DNA from: Mesaphorura yosii
Lineage: Eukaryota; Arthropoda; Collembola; Poduromorpha; Tullbergiidae
Assembly (NCBI GenBank): GCA_009869945.1
Contig: WIXG01000075.1
Coordinates: 186,001 to 250,000 of the forward strand
Reading direction: 5' to 3'
DNA: 64,000 bases
The notes below the pieces were generated by a model. The model ran no database searches. It was not told the DNA's origin and worked only from the letters and a program-made list of their open reading frames with translations. Shown here one piece after another: positions 24,396 through 37,335 of this stretch (within the stretch, counting starts at the first letter, position 1; each line of letters begins with the position of its first letter). A program made the position numbers and the translations under genes.

Positions 24396-26991
24396 TTAAC
24401 GAGGGAAGGGCTGATAATTCATGTAACTGGAGGAATTGAAAGAGAAAAATCTTTTCCTTGTCGGTTCGGGTGTGAAAAATAATTTCGAACAAAAGTACCT
24501 TCTTAATGACTGGGATGACGGTGTTGGAATATCATTCGGAGGTGGTGAATTGCTCGCCCCGGCGGCGACAGTGCTTCCACCATTGCTGGTTCCTGGAATT
24601 GGTATTGGAGTATTTGAAGCTTTTGCGTAGAGTATGTCGTTTGGTGTCATCGGACTTGAATTTTTACTATTGTAGCCATCAGAGGAGCCAATCCTATTCA
24701 TCCTGCAAGAGAAATTCTTCCTGTTAACCCAAATACTAAAACCAAGCTCATGTCGAAGGCGAACCATCTCAAACAAGTAATAGTACACTAAATCTGCAAT
24801 CTACTCGAGGGGACAGAAATAAAGGCAATACGTATTCAAGCAAAGCTGATGTGTGAACGCCAACCAAGCAACTATTACCTTGGCGGTGGATCTGGGGGTT
24901 GTACTGTGTAACTGGGAATTGGGCTGTGCGGTGTTTGAGGCGATCTTACATTGGGTAATGGCTCAGAGTTCAGTCTGTCAAAAGCCGTTCGGTGCGGATG
25001 AGGATAGTGTTGAGGTTGATAGTGCTGAGTACTGCTCGCCCTTCCGCTGCTGCTCCCAGTCGGTGGCAGTGCAAATTCTTCGTAGCGACTTGGTTTAACA
25101 CTCAAGGGGCTTGGTGTGGTGCGAATCGGAGTTCTTGGGCTTATCATTGACGACGTGTGGTACCCTGATGAAGACGATGTGCTGCTTCCAGCGCTGCCTA
25201 GTCGATGCTGATGATTTGAGGGATGTGGAACATTCGGAGTTACGATGGACATGAGTGACGACGTGGAACTTGGGCTTGGACTACTTCGCAAACGACTCGA
25301 GTGTCTTCCCACAGAACTGCTTCCAGAACTTGGCAGATAATAATTATTAAGTGATGCCGCCGATGGTGACTGCAGTTGTTGTTGTCTGTTAGCTGATGAA
25401 CCACAAACAATGTTGTACCAAGTTCGTATATCAAATGGCTTTGCTTCACTCTTCTTGACAAACGGTTGCTCCAAAAGTTTGGTGTACTTTGGTCGTCGTT
25501 TGTAATCCTTCACCAAGCAGAGTTTCACAAAAGAATGAAATTCTTCGGAATAAGGACCGGATGCTGGGAGTTCCGGTGGGTCATCGTCTAATATACGCGT
25601 CATGACTTCAAATTCAGTTGCACAATCACCGTACGGAAACTTCCCTGTCGCGAGTTCAACTAATGTTATTCCGAGACTCCAGACATCAGCACGAATGTCA
25701 TAATTTGGCCTTGAAGGATCAGGAGGATCAATTCGCTCTGGTGCCATGTAGGCAGTGCAACCTGTAGCGGATGTTGAAGAAACATGTTAAAACCCCAATA
25801 AACAGAAGGCTCTGGTAATTAATTTTAATTCACAAACCTGCAGTTCTAGTTTTAGCTTTGGAATCCACTAGACGCCCAGAAATACCGAAATCACATAATT
25901 TCACATTCCCTTTATCATCAAGAAGTATGTTTGAAGGCTTCCTGAAATACGAAGCACAACGAACAACATAAAACGGTGATCTCGCATGAAAGTCGGCTAT
26001 CATATACTCAACGGAGATGGATCATCTGATACGAAACAGGATTAATTGCATCTTTCACTATGAACATGTAATAAACGCTTTGCTACTGTGGAAAGTGGAA
26101 AAAGGACTCACACATCACGATGAATTACTCCATGGTTTTCTTTGAGGTAGTGCAATGCTTTGACAGTCGCCACTGCGACTTTTCCAACAATGTACTCGGG
26201 CAATGGCTGTTTCAAGTTCTTGAGTAACTTATCCATGCATGTCGTCATCAATTCCATGCAAATCCACACATCAGAGTCTGTCACAAAACATCCCAGACAC
26301 TGGACAATGTACGGACAGTCGTGTGACTTGAGAACAACTTCCAAATCCATTATGATGCGCTTGTTTTCATCCCTGTTTCCACTTCGCCTCATTTGCTGAA
26401 GGGAAACGATTATTTAACGCATATTATCTCCGAAAACAATGATCTCTCACTTTCTGATTGCATACCTTCACCGCTATCACCTCTCCCGTAAGTTTATGCA
26501 TCATTTTGACTACGTGACCACATGTTCCATTGCCAAGTTCACCCAAGTCCTGCATTTCCTCAATGGCAGTCTTGTAAATCTGTTGGAAATAGTTCAAAAG
26601 CAGCTTAGAACACAGAATGAGTGTTGTCTGGATCTTATGCATATTTAATTAGCCACTTACGCGTCCGTTGATGTTAATCTTTCCCGTGCAGTTCATGATT
26701 TCGTGGAACTTTGAATCAGTCTCGGCATGAAGGTTATGGAACTCAGTTTCTGAGTTTGGCGTGGTAGGAAACACGAAGGGAGCAGGCGACCTTGGTCTGG
26801 TAGAACCTGACGGTGATGACGTGCCACCAATGTTAAGAGTTAAAGACTTCTTTGGCGGTTGTGACCCGTTGAAGTTGATAGGTATGTTAACTGTGAAAAT
26901 ATAATGTCAATATCCATTAGTTACGTACACTACCACTACTACTAAGAAGTATCAGATGCTTACGTTGGGGGCGCGCCGGAGGTTTCGCCAT
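24396..26991 (-). CDS. hep: MAP kinase kinase 7 (hemipterous)
   Basis: Minus-strand exons 26991-26964, 26890-26661, 26579-26466, 26395-26112, 25941-25838, 25761-24879 and 24702-24396 give about 649 aa. The N-terminus carries a MAPK docking-type motif ([10 protein letters not shown]). The kinase domain has [16 protein letters not shown], an HRD loop continuing as [36 protein letters not shown] and [20 protein letters not shown]. The activation segment [13 protein letters not shown] fits MKK7, with Thr where mammals have Ser. A Ser/Pro-rich tail of about 250 residues follows and has no recognised domain. MKK7 phosphorylates JNK on Thr and Tyr downstream of stress and developmental signals in the cytoplasm. 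The last donor/acceptor pair and C-terminal exon are the least certain part. Confidence 0.92.
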
Positions 26992-28522
26992 GACTATTTA
27001 TGATTGCGAGTTGAGTCAAAGAGTAAATCCAAATGTGAAGTTAAAAGATGAAGTCCTTTATCAATTAAAAAGACCACTGACTGGAGCTGCTGACTGAGGA
27101 AATTAATTTAAAACAGCGATGATCGGATCTGGTCTCCTATCTATGTGAACGGAAAGAAAGGTATAAATCACCAATATTACCTCAATATTTTGCAATGAAA
27201 GTCAGTTATTGATATATTGAAATACTTGCCTGATTTCAATGAATGAGGAGTCAATTCCAATTAAAAGGTGTAGTATGTTGGGTGAAGTGAGGTTACATAA
27301 TTACATCACGAATGACACTCGATACTTATACTTATCAGCACAAACGCCAGAACCGACTGTCACTTTCTGATAAATTGTTAAGCAACCGACCGTACATATT
27401 CAATCGTCAATCGAGTTCAGCGTGTATCTCAGACGTCAGTCACAATTTAACATTGTACACACGGTAATTCAAGGGAAATTTTCACAATTGGAACAGGATA
27501 CGACAGCTTAAGCTGTTAATGCTGGCTGGTACTGCAGTTCTTTGCTTTTACTGCCTATCTATTGAAATAAATATTACACGCTAATGAATTGGGCCTACAA
27601 GTACAAATGAACAATTTCAATTAAATAAACTGTCGATAGTTACCTGCAGCTACAGCCTGCAGTGTCAGTCTTCAAATTAACAAACTGACTGACGTGACGT
27701 GATTTTACCTACCAACTTCACTTTCGACCTGCGTACCTGTGCCGTGCTTGCTTCCGCTGCGTGTGGCCTGTGCCAAAGTACAATAATGAATCGCAGACAA
27801 GTCCTCTGGCATCTGCACTGGTTTTGGCCTGTCCTGTCCGTGCACTATCACAAAGTGAAAGGAGCCCGAACCCGACTCGACTGCGACTGGGTCGAATCTC
27901 TCTCCTCTCTTCTCTTTTGTGTTGTTCCGTATTTCGTATTCGCTATCCCAATTGGCACAACTTGACTTCTGCAATGACGTTTGTGCTACGTATTTGCGAC
28001 TGAACAGGTTTCTTGTTTCTTCTTTCTACTACTGCTGCTCATACTGCATTTATGCAGTGTTTTCAGCTAAGCTAATTGCATTTAGGTTTACTGCTGCAGC
28101 GGCAGTGGCAGTGAGAGAATTCAGAAGATAGGATCTAAACGAGGATGTCCCAAGCGAAGGCTGTTGGCTGTTGCGGGTTGAACGAACCCAGACGAAGAAA
28201 ACGTTTTGCATTGTTGCACTGATCGGCCTGACCACTGATAATTGTTGTCGCTGATGAAATTGATGAATTACACTCGCAAAATATGCTCAATTGAATTTAA
28301 GAATTTTGAATCAAGTTAAGAGAGCAAAACCGCTCTATTTTATTTTCAGCTCATCGCATTGGAATAGAAAATGGTTGAGATCGGAACTTGCAGCGCGGAT
28401 AAATTACGAAACTGGTATAAAAGAACCTTAAAATACGATACAAATTGATGCTAAGTTTCAGAGCGATTGCGAAAACTCAGAATCATGGACAGTTATTGAG
28501 CAAGCTGAATAGGAAGATTAAA
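26992..28522. other. MKK7 5' region and intergenic DNA
   Basis: It contains the MKK7 5' UTR and promoter and the 3' UTR of the next minus-strand gene. No supported coding exon. Short overlapping frames at 27699-28235 on both strands look random. Confidence 0.4.
28339..28344 (-). terminator. Polyadenylation signal (minus strand)
   Basis: Plus-strand TTTATT, AATAAA on the minus strand, about 180 bases past the stop of the charged nuclear-type protein gene. Confidence 0.4.
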
Positions 28523-30775
28523 TTACAACAGCATTGCGCTGATTTCTTCGATGCTTGAATTTGAGGCGTCTTCATCAATATTCATCTCCGAAACCTCGTC
28601 GTTAATTGATTCTTCGCTGTCGCTGCCATTGCCATTGCCATTTCTGCTGCTGCCACTAGCACTGGCTCTGCTTTCTTGGGACTCCGCGAGGTCCATCAGT
28701 TGCTTTTCCCTTGCGTTTCGTTGTTTCTTGCGCAAATGCGTATGCACAGGACCTTCATATTCTTCTGCGTACAGGAGTTCCTTTTCAGCACTTTCATTGT
28801 CAATATGGTTTACATATGCGTAAATTCTTATGAAAGTTTCAGGTACGAGAACATCATTCACGTAGTTTGACCACTGAAATGCAAAGAAAGATACAGTGCT
28901 TGAAAAATTATAAATTAGCACTACTATCCTCTTTGGACTTACGTTATGACGCCGTGATTTGTCTTGGAAGAAGGATTGGTAGATTAAATCGATCACAGTT
29001 CCGCTCTGCACTTGATTAAAAGGATAGGTAACGTGGAGTTCTTTCAATCTTTTATCTTCCGAGCGACCCAGCTTGAATTTCTAGAGTAGAAACGAAAAAT
29101 TAGAAACCACTATCAACACGTGACAAAAGACGTCGACTTTTGCGATTTTACCTCATGGCGAATTGAAGGATGTGAGCCCTCATAAATCGCAGCAACTTCG
29201 CTAAGAACTTTAGCAAACACTTCCTTCAGCCTTAGTGGAGTCAGCTTTTGAATGACTCTAAATAAAGCAAATGGTATAGCATTCTCACATTAATCTCAAT
29301 CCACAATTATTCTTATTCCTGATGGTCAAACTTACTTCGTGTGAATAAGGACCAATTTCTTCTTGGCATCAATATTTCCAAATAACGCTCCAGCTAAACC
29401 TTCGTTTAAGTCGCCTAAAAATTGCCACAATGAAGTTAAGGGAAACTTCATGCGTCGTGCTCTCAAGTCAGGAGCCAATAAGACCTTAACTTACCATCTT
29501 CATCCACAGGGTCAGTCATAGAGACCGCAGAACGCTTTATGAGTTCACGCAAAACGGCCAACCCCTCGTCATTGGCTTCGTCTCCAGAGTTTGGATCCTC
29601 GTGTTCTGGGTCAGGATCCCGACTTTTGTGTTTCCTGGCCTTGGACGTCTTAGGTTTGGATTCACTGCTTCCAACACTTGTGCTCGTGCTTGCTTTTGTT
29701 TTATTCTGACTGATACCATCATCACTTCTGAGTCGTGGACCCTTTCTGAGTCCAATTGCCTTGCCAACTTCCTCTGCAGTCATTTTATTTGTTTTGAGAT
29801 TTTGTAAAAGCACGCATCCAGCACTGAGGAGACCAGGATGATTTAACAACTGATGAGTAGTTCGTGATGATAGGTCTGAGTTTTCTTTCTTTTTGGGCTT
29901 CAGCTCCGTCGTTTCAGCCTGTGTCGCCACGTGTTCCTAAATTTAGATGGGCACGTCTACTCTATTCTATTCTATTTTCAGAAAGTACCTTCCGAGTACA
30001 CTAGCCCAGTTCAAGATGTGACTTATTTGACTTAGGTGTCTTTTCCAAAAGTCACTTTTTGTCGTGAGCCAAAAGCAAAACCGACAGGAAAGTCAACAAG
30101 TGCGTCGGGTGTCACTTTTGTTCCTGCGAAGCAGCAACAGGAGTAGAAGTGATTCACTCAACTTCGAAATCACCTGTAACGCAATTTCCTTTGAAAAGTT
30201 ACTTCTTAAACAGGCAAATAAGCCGTGGATGTCACATTTTGAGCTGGGCTAATGTAATAATGGTTTGATTTATTTTTCGTTACCTGATTTTGAACTTCAA
30301 AATTAACACTATCTTGGGATGGTTCTTTCCTGGACTTCTTTTTCTTTGCCTTCTCTTTGGTCTTTGCAACCTTCGCTTCATGATAAATTGTTTGTTCGGG
30401 TTCGGCATTTCCGGTAGGAGCATCTTCGACTCTAGTATCGGCTTTTGATTTAGGTGTGACAGGGTAGTAGTCGGGCATCTTGAGGTTCTTCGGTACATCA
30501 TCTTTCGCCTTTTTGCTTTTACTCTTCTTTAGTATATTTTCTGGTGAGCGTTTGTCTTTTGAGACGTCAGTAGTACCTTTCGGATTCGGGCTGTGACTGT
30601 GATGCCTTTCCTTTTTTTCTTTCCTTTTCTTCACCTTTTCCTTTTCCTCAACCTGATTTACAAAAAAATCCAGTACTTGCACATGACAACAATCCAAATT
30701 CTGACTTGCCTTCGGTAGTTCTGTGTCCAGGTCTGAGCTGGTCAACCGGTATGGGTCAGAATCTCCAGCTTCCAT
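28523..30775 (-). CDS. Unrecognised Lys/Glu-rich, probably nuclear protein
   Basis: Minus-strand exons 30775-30710, 30652-30284, 29936-29495, 29414-29336, 29257-29152, 29080-28943 and 28873-28523 give about 516 aa. The first intron (30709-30653) uses a GC donor in the context AAG/GCAAGT; it is 57 bases and in frame, so retention is possible. The N-terminal half is basic, low-complexity and Lys-rich (KVKKRKEKKERHH, KKSKSKKAK), like a nuclear protein. The middle has KLTPLRLKEVFAKVLSEVAA. The C-terminal part has the block VNDVLVPETFIRIYAYVNHI followed by an acidic Ser-rich tail. That block faintly resembles the C-terminal helical region of PWWP3/MUM1 proteins (LPEAxI), but no PWWP domain is visible. 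I do not assign a function. A frame upstream of 30775 is rejected because an acceptor precedes it. Confidence 0.65.
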
Positions 30776-33700
30776 GACTAAAATGGCAGGAACTGATGGC
30801 TGCCAGTCGTTTGTAGCTGTAATTAAATTAAGAAGAGCGATCAAAGCGAAACCGAAACAAAGGTGTCCAAAGTGTCCATCCTGAATCACACGTGAAATTG
30901 GCAATCAATTTTCCAACTTACAGCAGCAAGTATTGTACGATTGCGCCTTGCTTGCTAATTGCTAGAGCTCCTCCAAGATTTACGACGCGAGTGGTTTACA
31001 ACACACCACCATCTGATGTCAGCTGTTTAAAATTTAATTGAAACTTTTAATTATCAGCAACCTTCAAATGATAAAAAGGAAGAATGAAGCCGTGCGTTAA
31101 CGTGGACCTTCAACTGTCACGAACACAATCTCACATTTTATCCCGCCTCGACATGCATCTTGAAACAGAAACTTGAGATTCTTGAACCTGAACAAAGAGA
31201 GGGAGTATTTAGCTTGAGGATTCTAGATTTTATTACAATTCTCGTTCAAGTAATCTTCAACAAAAATAAAACCATTGTTAGTTGATGACCTCCATTATCA
31301 TTATCATCCTTGTAGTACTACTCAAGTCGCCAATTTCTCTGAAATCGATATACACGTTCTGACACCAATAATCGAGTATGGAAAGCGTGAAGCTGAATTC
31401 CATCAATATTTACGGTTGCACAACTCTTACGTTCGGGTAATCTTGTCAGGTATTCCTGCAAGGGTTTTCGCCTTTCGATGTAACATTCCGGCACGCGCGT
31501 GCCCGACCTTGAATGAGTCCCTACTAAGCACTAATCTTACTAATCTGCCGTGTAATCAGTATCACTTTAACGAAAATTAATTCTCTGGTCGTCACTGGGT
31601 ACAACAACGAAGCGCACCGCACCGGTTTGGTGGTCTGGGCGAGATTTTTTACAGATGAGTGACCCTGACATATTAACCCTTGTCGCAGCTCATTAAATAT
31701 TGAGATATTTATTTTAATATTAGTTATATTAGTCGATTAGTCCCACGAGGGACTTGCAGAACTTGTTATCTCCTCGAGCCAGTCTATCTTAATTGCAGAT
31801 GCGACACCACGCGTCGCATGAAATCGTCTGATTCAGTCAACTAATCTAGACGGTTGATGTAGTTGTCAAAAGTCGGCAAAAGAAGCTTAAAGTTTTTGAC
31901 TATTTAGGTGGCTAACTATCATGTAATGACTGTGCCTTTTCAAATTAAGAATCCTTTTTTCAGTTTCCAGTGCTAGTACAGTAAATGCTGGATTCCTTAA
32001 AACTGCAAGTTCGCCTATCAATTTTTAGAATCTCACTTTCTGTTTGTCATCATTTCATATGTTCGCGTTCGCCAAAATTACATCCACAAAACAAAAGCGC
32101 GTTTTCCCTGCACTTCCGGTAAATCAAGGCCGTCCCAGTCGTTTTTCATTTCAGAATGCAATTTCCCTTTTGCCCGTACTCTGCCACGCTTGTCCATCCG
32201 TAACTTTCCTGCTTCATTAAGTTCATTACCTTTAATCTCTGCTCTTTGCCAATCCTGCTCAAATCAAATCAACAACGGTACGCGTTCGAAGCTGTAGTTT
32301 GTACAAATGAACAGCAAGCTCAGCTGTTTTACTGTCCATCTACTATCTCCAGTGGAAAATTATGGGTTACTAAATAAATGGTTGTGACCCCAATAGCTGC
32401 TGGAATGTTTCACATGTACATTCCACAATTCCATTCGCATTGCACTGGTTTCATTGTAAATATGAACAAAATAGTTCAACTTTGAATTATCAATGCTCAA
32501 TGGAAATTTTATGGAACACAGGTCATGTGCCGAACCATTCGCATTCAATGCAGATGACATGATCAACTGATGTGACCTGGTATCAAAACAAAAAGAAATC
32601 GAAACCGTGAACCTTATCCATTGATTTCAATTTTTATTTAGTACATCACTCCAAGCCACGCATGTGTATTTGTGTACAAGAATAATAAAAGCTGAAGCTG
32701 TTCTTCGATTATGGAAGGTTTTTGTGATAAATATATATTAACAGAATGTGGAATTAAGGAAATTATGCACGTTCCATAAGATTTGGACAAAATAGACACA
32801 ACGAGCCATGAACTTTGCTTGCTCCAACCATCCAACCGCTAATTCGCCTATTTTTACCCATTTTTGTTCTTTATTTAGCAACTCACCGTTTCTTAGCAGT
32901 GTATTACAGAATTACAGTGAGTGTAAGTACTGAACTTTGAACGAACTTTGTCAAAACTGTTCTAAGGGTCGTAAGCCATATCGGCCATATCGAAAAGGTC
33001 CTTTAAGTTAGCTAATCACTGCTTATGTGGCATACTGCGCCTAAATTCAGGCACTGTAATTATGGCTTTGGCACATGGTCATTATGCAATGGTCACTATG
33101 AGGTACATGAAACAAGAATTAAAAATGTAGACTAATGAATCAAGCACATGCACTGGCCATCAACAACAATTTTGATTAATGCAGCAACAGACGATACAAC
33201 ACGCAATAGCGTAGCACACTTAACATAATAAACGTGAATGGCAGTAGGAATCAATTGAGATTATTAATCGTGAATCGCAGTCGCGCATCGCGCACAGCAC
33301 AAAGTATAAAGATGCACGAGCATTGTCTGCTTTGATTTTAGTACGAATCTTAGACCGACTTCAGTCATCATTAAACGCAGTCGAATTAAGTCTCAAGCGC
33401 AAAAGTCAAAAGTGTATCAACTAGTTTTGCGTTTCGCCTTGCCCGCCTTGCAAATATTGTCGCGTCGCTGCTGAAGATGACCAACTTATCTCAATCTCGT
33501 TAATTTAGCACAGCACAGCAGCTGCTGCAAGTGGAAAAGTGAGCTTGATTTCAGCTTGGCTTCACGCTTCAGCTTTGAACCTGTTGTCTCAAATTGGTGT
33601 TTGCATTAACATTTAACATTACGTGCACCAGCCTTTCGAGAAAAAAAAACTCACTTTTGTGCACAGGCATTACAAAAGACATTATTGTCGCTGCCGTAAT

Positions 33701-33958
33701 TTTCATTGTTGTGCTTCACCCATTCAATTCACACGTAACACTGATCCAGATATTACATAAACGAGCCGCACGAGCACCGACCGAGCTTTGAGAATTGAGA
33801 CTGACTGACCATTGCGAGTGCGACTTTACTTGTGACACCTTTTCGGTGATGGTAATGGTGATTGAACTTTCTTATTCGTACTGTAAGTTGTGATTAGTTT
33901 TTTAAACCTGTGCTGCGTCATAAATGACACTTCCTCCCAAGTACCTTTGATATTTGAA
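30776..33958. other. Large intergenic region
   Basis: No supported gene between the divergent charged-protein gene (minus) and the hexosaminidase gene (plus). A TATAAAG motif at about 33305 could belong to a hexosaminidase promoter. A short hairpin with AGTCCC/GGGACT arms lies near 31739-31755. Open frames here, the longest about 100 codons at 31275-31580, show no family resemblance. Confidence 0.4.
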
Positions 33959-36900
33959 ATGGTGTCAAGCAGCCAAACAGACGCTGCTCGATTTGAGCCA
34001 GAACGTATCAGCATCAGTGGTGGTAGCGTGCGTGGAGATGCGACCAACCTACGAAATCAGAAACAGAATTCTCGTGAGCATGGGCACCAGCACGGGCAAA
34101 GAAAGTCGTGCAGCTCCTCCACGAGTTCTCGCCCATTTCTCGTGTTCCTAATTTATTCCTTCGTATTGTCATTGAACGCTTTTCTCGTTCCTCACGCGAA
34201 TTGTGAAGTGCTGAACAGCGCAAGCGCAGCAGGTACAGGTGAACGTGATAGCTTCGTAATTAATTCAGATTCTCAGTCGTCAAACCAATACCCGAGTCCA
34301 GGCGCCGCCGGTGCCAGTGGTTCGTTAGGAGCAGCGACCAATAACATTGTAAGCAGTAATTCTAATCAGAATGGAACATCGACACATACGCACAATGGAC
34401 GCACCCGAACTCACAACCACAACCACAGGCCACTTTTCCAAAACAATCGCATTAGCAGCACGTTATTTTTGCCGTCGTACTTTGAAAATGGGAGCAATAA
34501 GCAGACAACAACATTGGAAACTCAGCCGGCGAAGAATTCTAAAACGTCCTCACCGTCATCGTCTCAAACTGGGTCGACTTCTAGCTCGACAACTGGCAAG
34601 TACAGAAACCAGCTGGGGATTTTAAGAACGCCGGACAGAATTAACTAGTAAGAAGAGATAAGAATCACACAATTTTGCAGTCATAATTGTTGAACTCGAT
34701 AGATAACACATAATTCGCATTTAGCCAGTCACCATACACTTGGACGTGCAAGGACGGCATATCGTGTGTGCGTCAACTTCGAAACAGCACCAGCAGTGGC
34801 AGTGACACTTCGGATTCCAGTGCCACCGACGACGAACAAGTCTCGCTGAACGTGTGCTGGCTGACATGCGGTGCGTACGGCGCGCTCTGGCCTCTGCCCA
34901 CAGTTAAGGCAAGTGACCACTCCTGAGGCGTTGATAACTTCGCAAGTATGAGCACGACCAAGTTTCTTTATCGTTTTAGACAGTATTGACGAAAACAGTC
35001 ACGCCTTTCTACCCGCAAAATGTCGAGGTTACGAATATCTACGCTCCAAGTGCTGTGGTCAAGTCAATGCTTGGGTTCGCTGGAAATGGGTTGCTGGATA
35101 CATTATTCAGGGTGAGACGCGCGTCCTTTGCATGGATTTTGGAGTTCAATCTTACAATTTTGCAAACATCTTGCAGATGCATCCAAGCTCCGAAGGCAAT
35201 TCCATGTTTCCCAGCAGTTCGGATGGGAAAAAGATTGAATTTAACATTGTGACCATCAGCTTAACGACACAGAATGCCGATTCGAAGCTGGGGTTGAGCA
35301 CTGATGAGAGTTACACGTTGACCATCGCGCCCTATTACGAAGTAAGAGCCTTCATAATAAATCTAAACTGCTGCAACTTAATGGACAGTAACGATTGACG
35401 CCTGACTGAATACTCGCTGATTTTAGGGCCAAGGTCAGAGGCTTCATGTTGAAATTAATGGAGCATCGTATTACGGAGTGCGACACGGTCTGGAAACGCT
35501 GAGCCAACTCATCGCGTACGACGATGTAAACGACTGTCTGCAAATTGTGTCGCAAGCCATCATCCACGATCAGCCCGTCTTTCCATACCGTGGGCTCATG
35601 ATTGACACGGCACGAAACTTTATACCAATTAAGCACTTGAAGAGGATGGTGGACGCGATGAGCCAGAACAAGCTTAATGTCCTTCATTGGCACATTACAG
35701 ACACAAATTCTTTCCCATTTTACTCCAAGAGCGTGCCTCAGGTAAAGATTGCATATGCATCCCGTATATCGAAATTTGTTTGTCCCCACTGAAGTAACGA
35801 TTTAATTTACAGATGACAAAATACGGCGCTTACTCAAGGTCCCAGATTTACACTCCATCAGAGATTAAGGAATTTGTCCTTTACTCCCGGCTAAAAGGTG
35901 TGAAGGTTCTGCCCGAGCTTGACGCGCCAGCGCATGCAGGTTAAAATGGGTTGCATTGAAGTTCGCCATTCTGATTTTGAGCGTTGATTCCATTAAATTC
36001 GAACATTGAACATCGCAGGAAATGGCTGGCAGTGGGGTCCGCTGGAAGGTCTCGGAGATTTGGCAATGTGCATCAATGCTGAGCCGTGGCGCAGTTGGTG
36101 TGGTCAGCCTCCTTGTGGTCAACTGAATCCGCTCAACCGATTCACGTACATAATTCTCGGTGCGTACGACCTGCAATGCTTTACGCCAATTTTTAGATTG
36201 ATAATTCGTAATGTTTATCGCATCTCGTCTCGGCTCATACAGGTGAAATTTACAAGGACATGCTCGAAGTATTTGACAACGACCTGTTCCATATGGGCGG
36301 CGACGAGATTTATTTCCAGTGCTGGTCAACTGATCCTACAGTTCAAGCTTGGCAGCGAAACCACTCCACATATGATTTGATGCAGCTGTGGGGATTCTTT
36401 CAAGATTCAGGTCAGTAATAAATACATTGTAATTGTAATTCAGGTCACCCTTAATGCATGCGTGCTATTGTTATTCGTTGGCGCAGCCTTTGACAAACTG
36501 AAGGAGGCCAACAATGGTAACCCAATCACACCGGTTGTTTGGACATCCGACATGACCACACGCGGGCGTCAGTTTCTCAACCCACAAGACTACGTCATAC
36601 AAGTCTGGTCCACATGTAAGTTGCTTGGGTTTTGAATCTATTGAAGCTGCTTCTTTGAAAGGGAAATCTGAGAACTTGAATATCTCGTTGCTTCTTGATT
36701 ATAGCAACCAGCTACGACATAAAAGAGTTGCTCAATGAAAAGTATCGACTCATTTTCTCGAATCTGGAATCCGTGTACTTGGATCACGGTTTTGGAACGT
36801 GGCTGGGGAAAGAACACTTCTACCAATTTAAGACTTGGCAGGTTCGGCTAAAAATATGCTATGAATGAACGCATCTGTCGTTGACTGACATATGGGCATT

Positions 36901-37335
36901 AATATTTTATTTGATGCTTTCTGGCTTTAGGAGTTGTACGATAATGATCTCAAGAGTATTGTCGATTATCACGTCGGGGCAAATAATTCCCGTGAAATCT
37001 TCCGATCTGGCCAAATTCTTGGCGGAGAAGCGACGCTTTGGGCCGAAAAGGTATCAAAATACTTCAATTCACAATGCAGACGAGAAGTTTATACTTTAGG
37101 CCGAATTTGATCGCAGGTCGACGAATTCAACATGGAAATGAAATTGTGGCCACGAAGCAGCGCCTTCGCTGAGCGGCTGTGGTCACACCCGGCAAAGAGA
37201 TCGGATTCCGTATACCCCAGACTTCTCCATCACCGACAGCGGATGGCAAAACGCGGAGTGCACGCAGATCGTCTGCAGCCCGAGTCTTGCCATCAGATTA
37301 GCGGCTACTGTGATGATCCATACAGCAGAATTTGA
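33959..37335 (+). CDS. fdl: GH20 beta-N-acetylhexosaminidase, fused-lobes/chitooligosaccharidolytic type
   Basis: Twelve exons: 33959-34647, 34725-34908, 34980-35111, 35177-35341, 35427-35741, 35813-35939, 36019-36159, 36243-36410, 36487-36615, 36705-36841, 36931-37050, 37117-37335; about 841 aa. The N-terminus has some 60 polar residues and then a hydrophobic segment (FLVFLIYSFVLSLNAFLV) that fits a signal anchor, as in Fused lobes. A Ser/Asn/His-rich linker follows, then the GH20 N domain (LTCGAYGALWPLPT) and the catalytic barrel: MIDTARNFIPI, HWHITDTNSFP, PELDAPAHAG, the catalytic pair in HMGGDEIYF and GGEATLWAEK. All are intact. The intron after 34908 uses a GC donor (AAG/GCAAGT), which preserves alignment length with related enzymes. 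Family members trim terminal GlcNAc from N-glycans or chitin oligomers. The fdl versus NAG1 assignment is uncertain. Confidence 0.9.

Noticed and set aside
30776-30904. N-terminal extension of the charged nuclear-type protein starting MPISRV
   Set aside because: A strong acceptor (TTTAATTACAG) lies inside it, so the segment is most likely intron plus 5' UTR.
31275-31580. A 101-codon plus-strand frame in the intergenic region
   Set aside because: No family resemblance, no signal peptide and no supporting promoter or splice sites.
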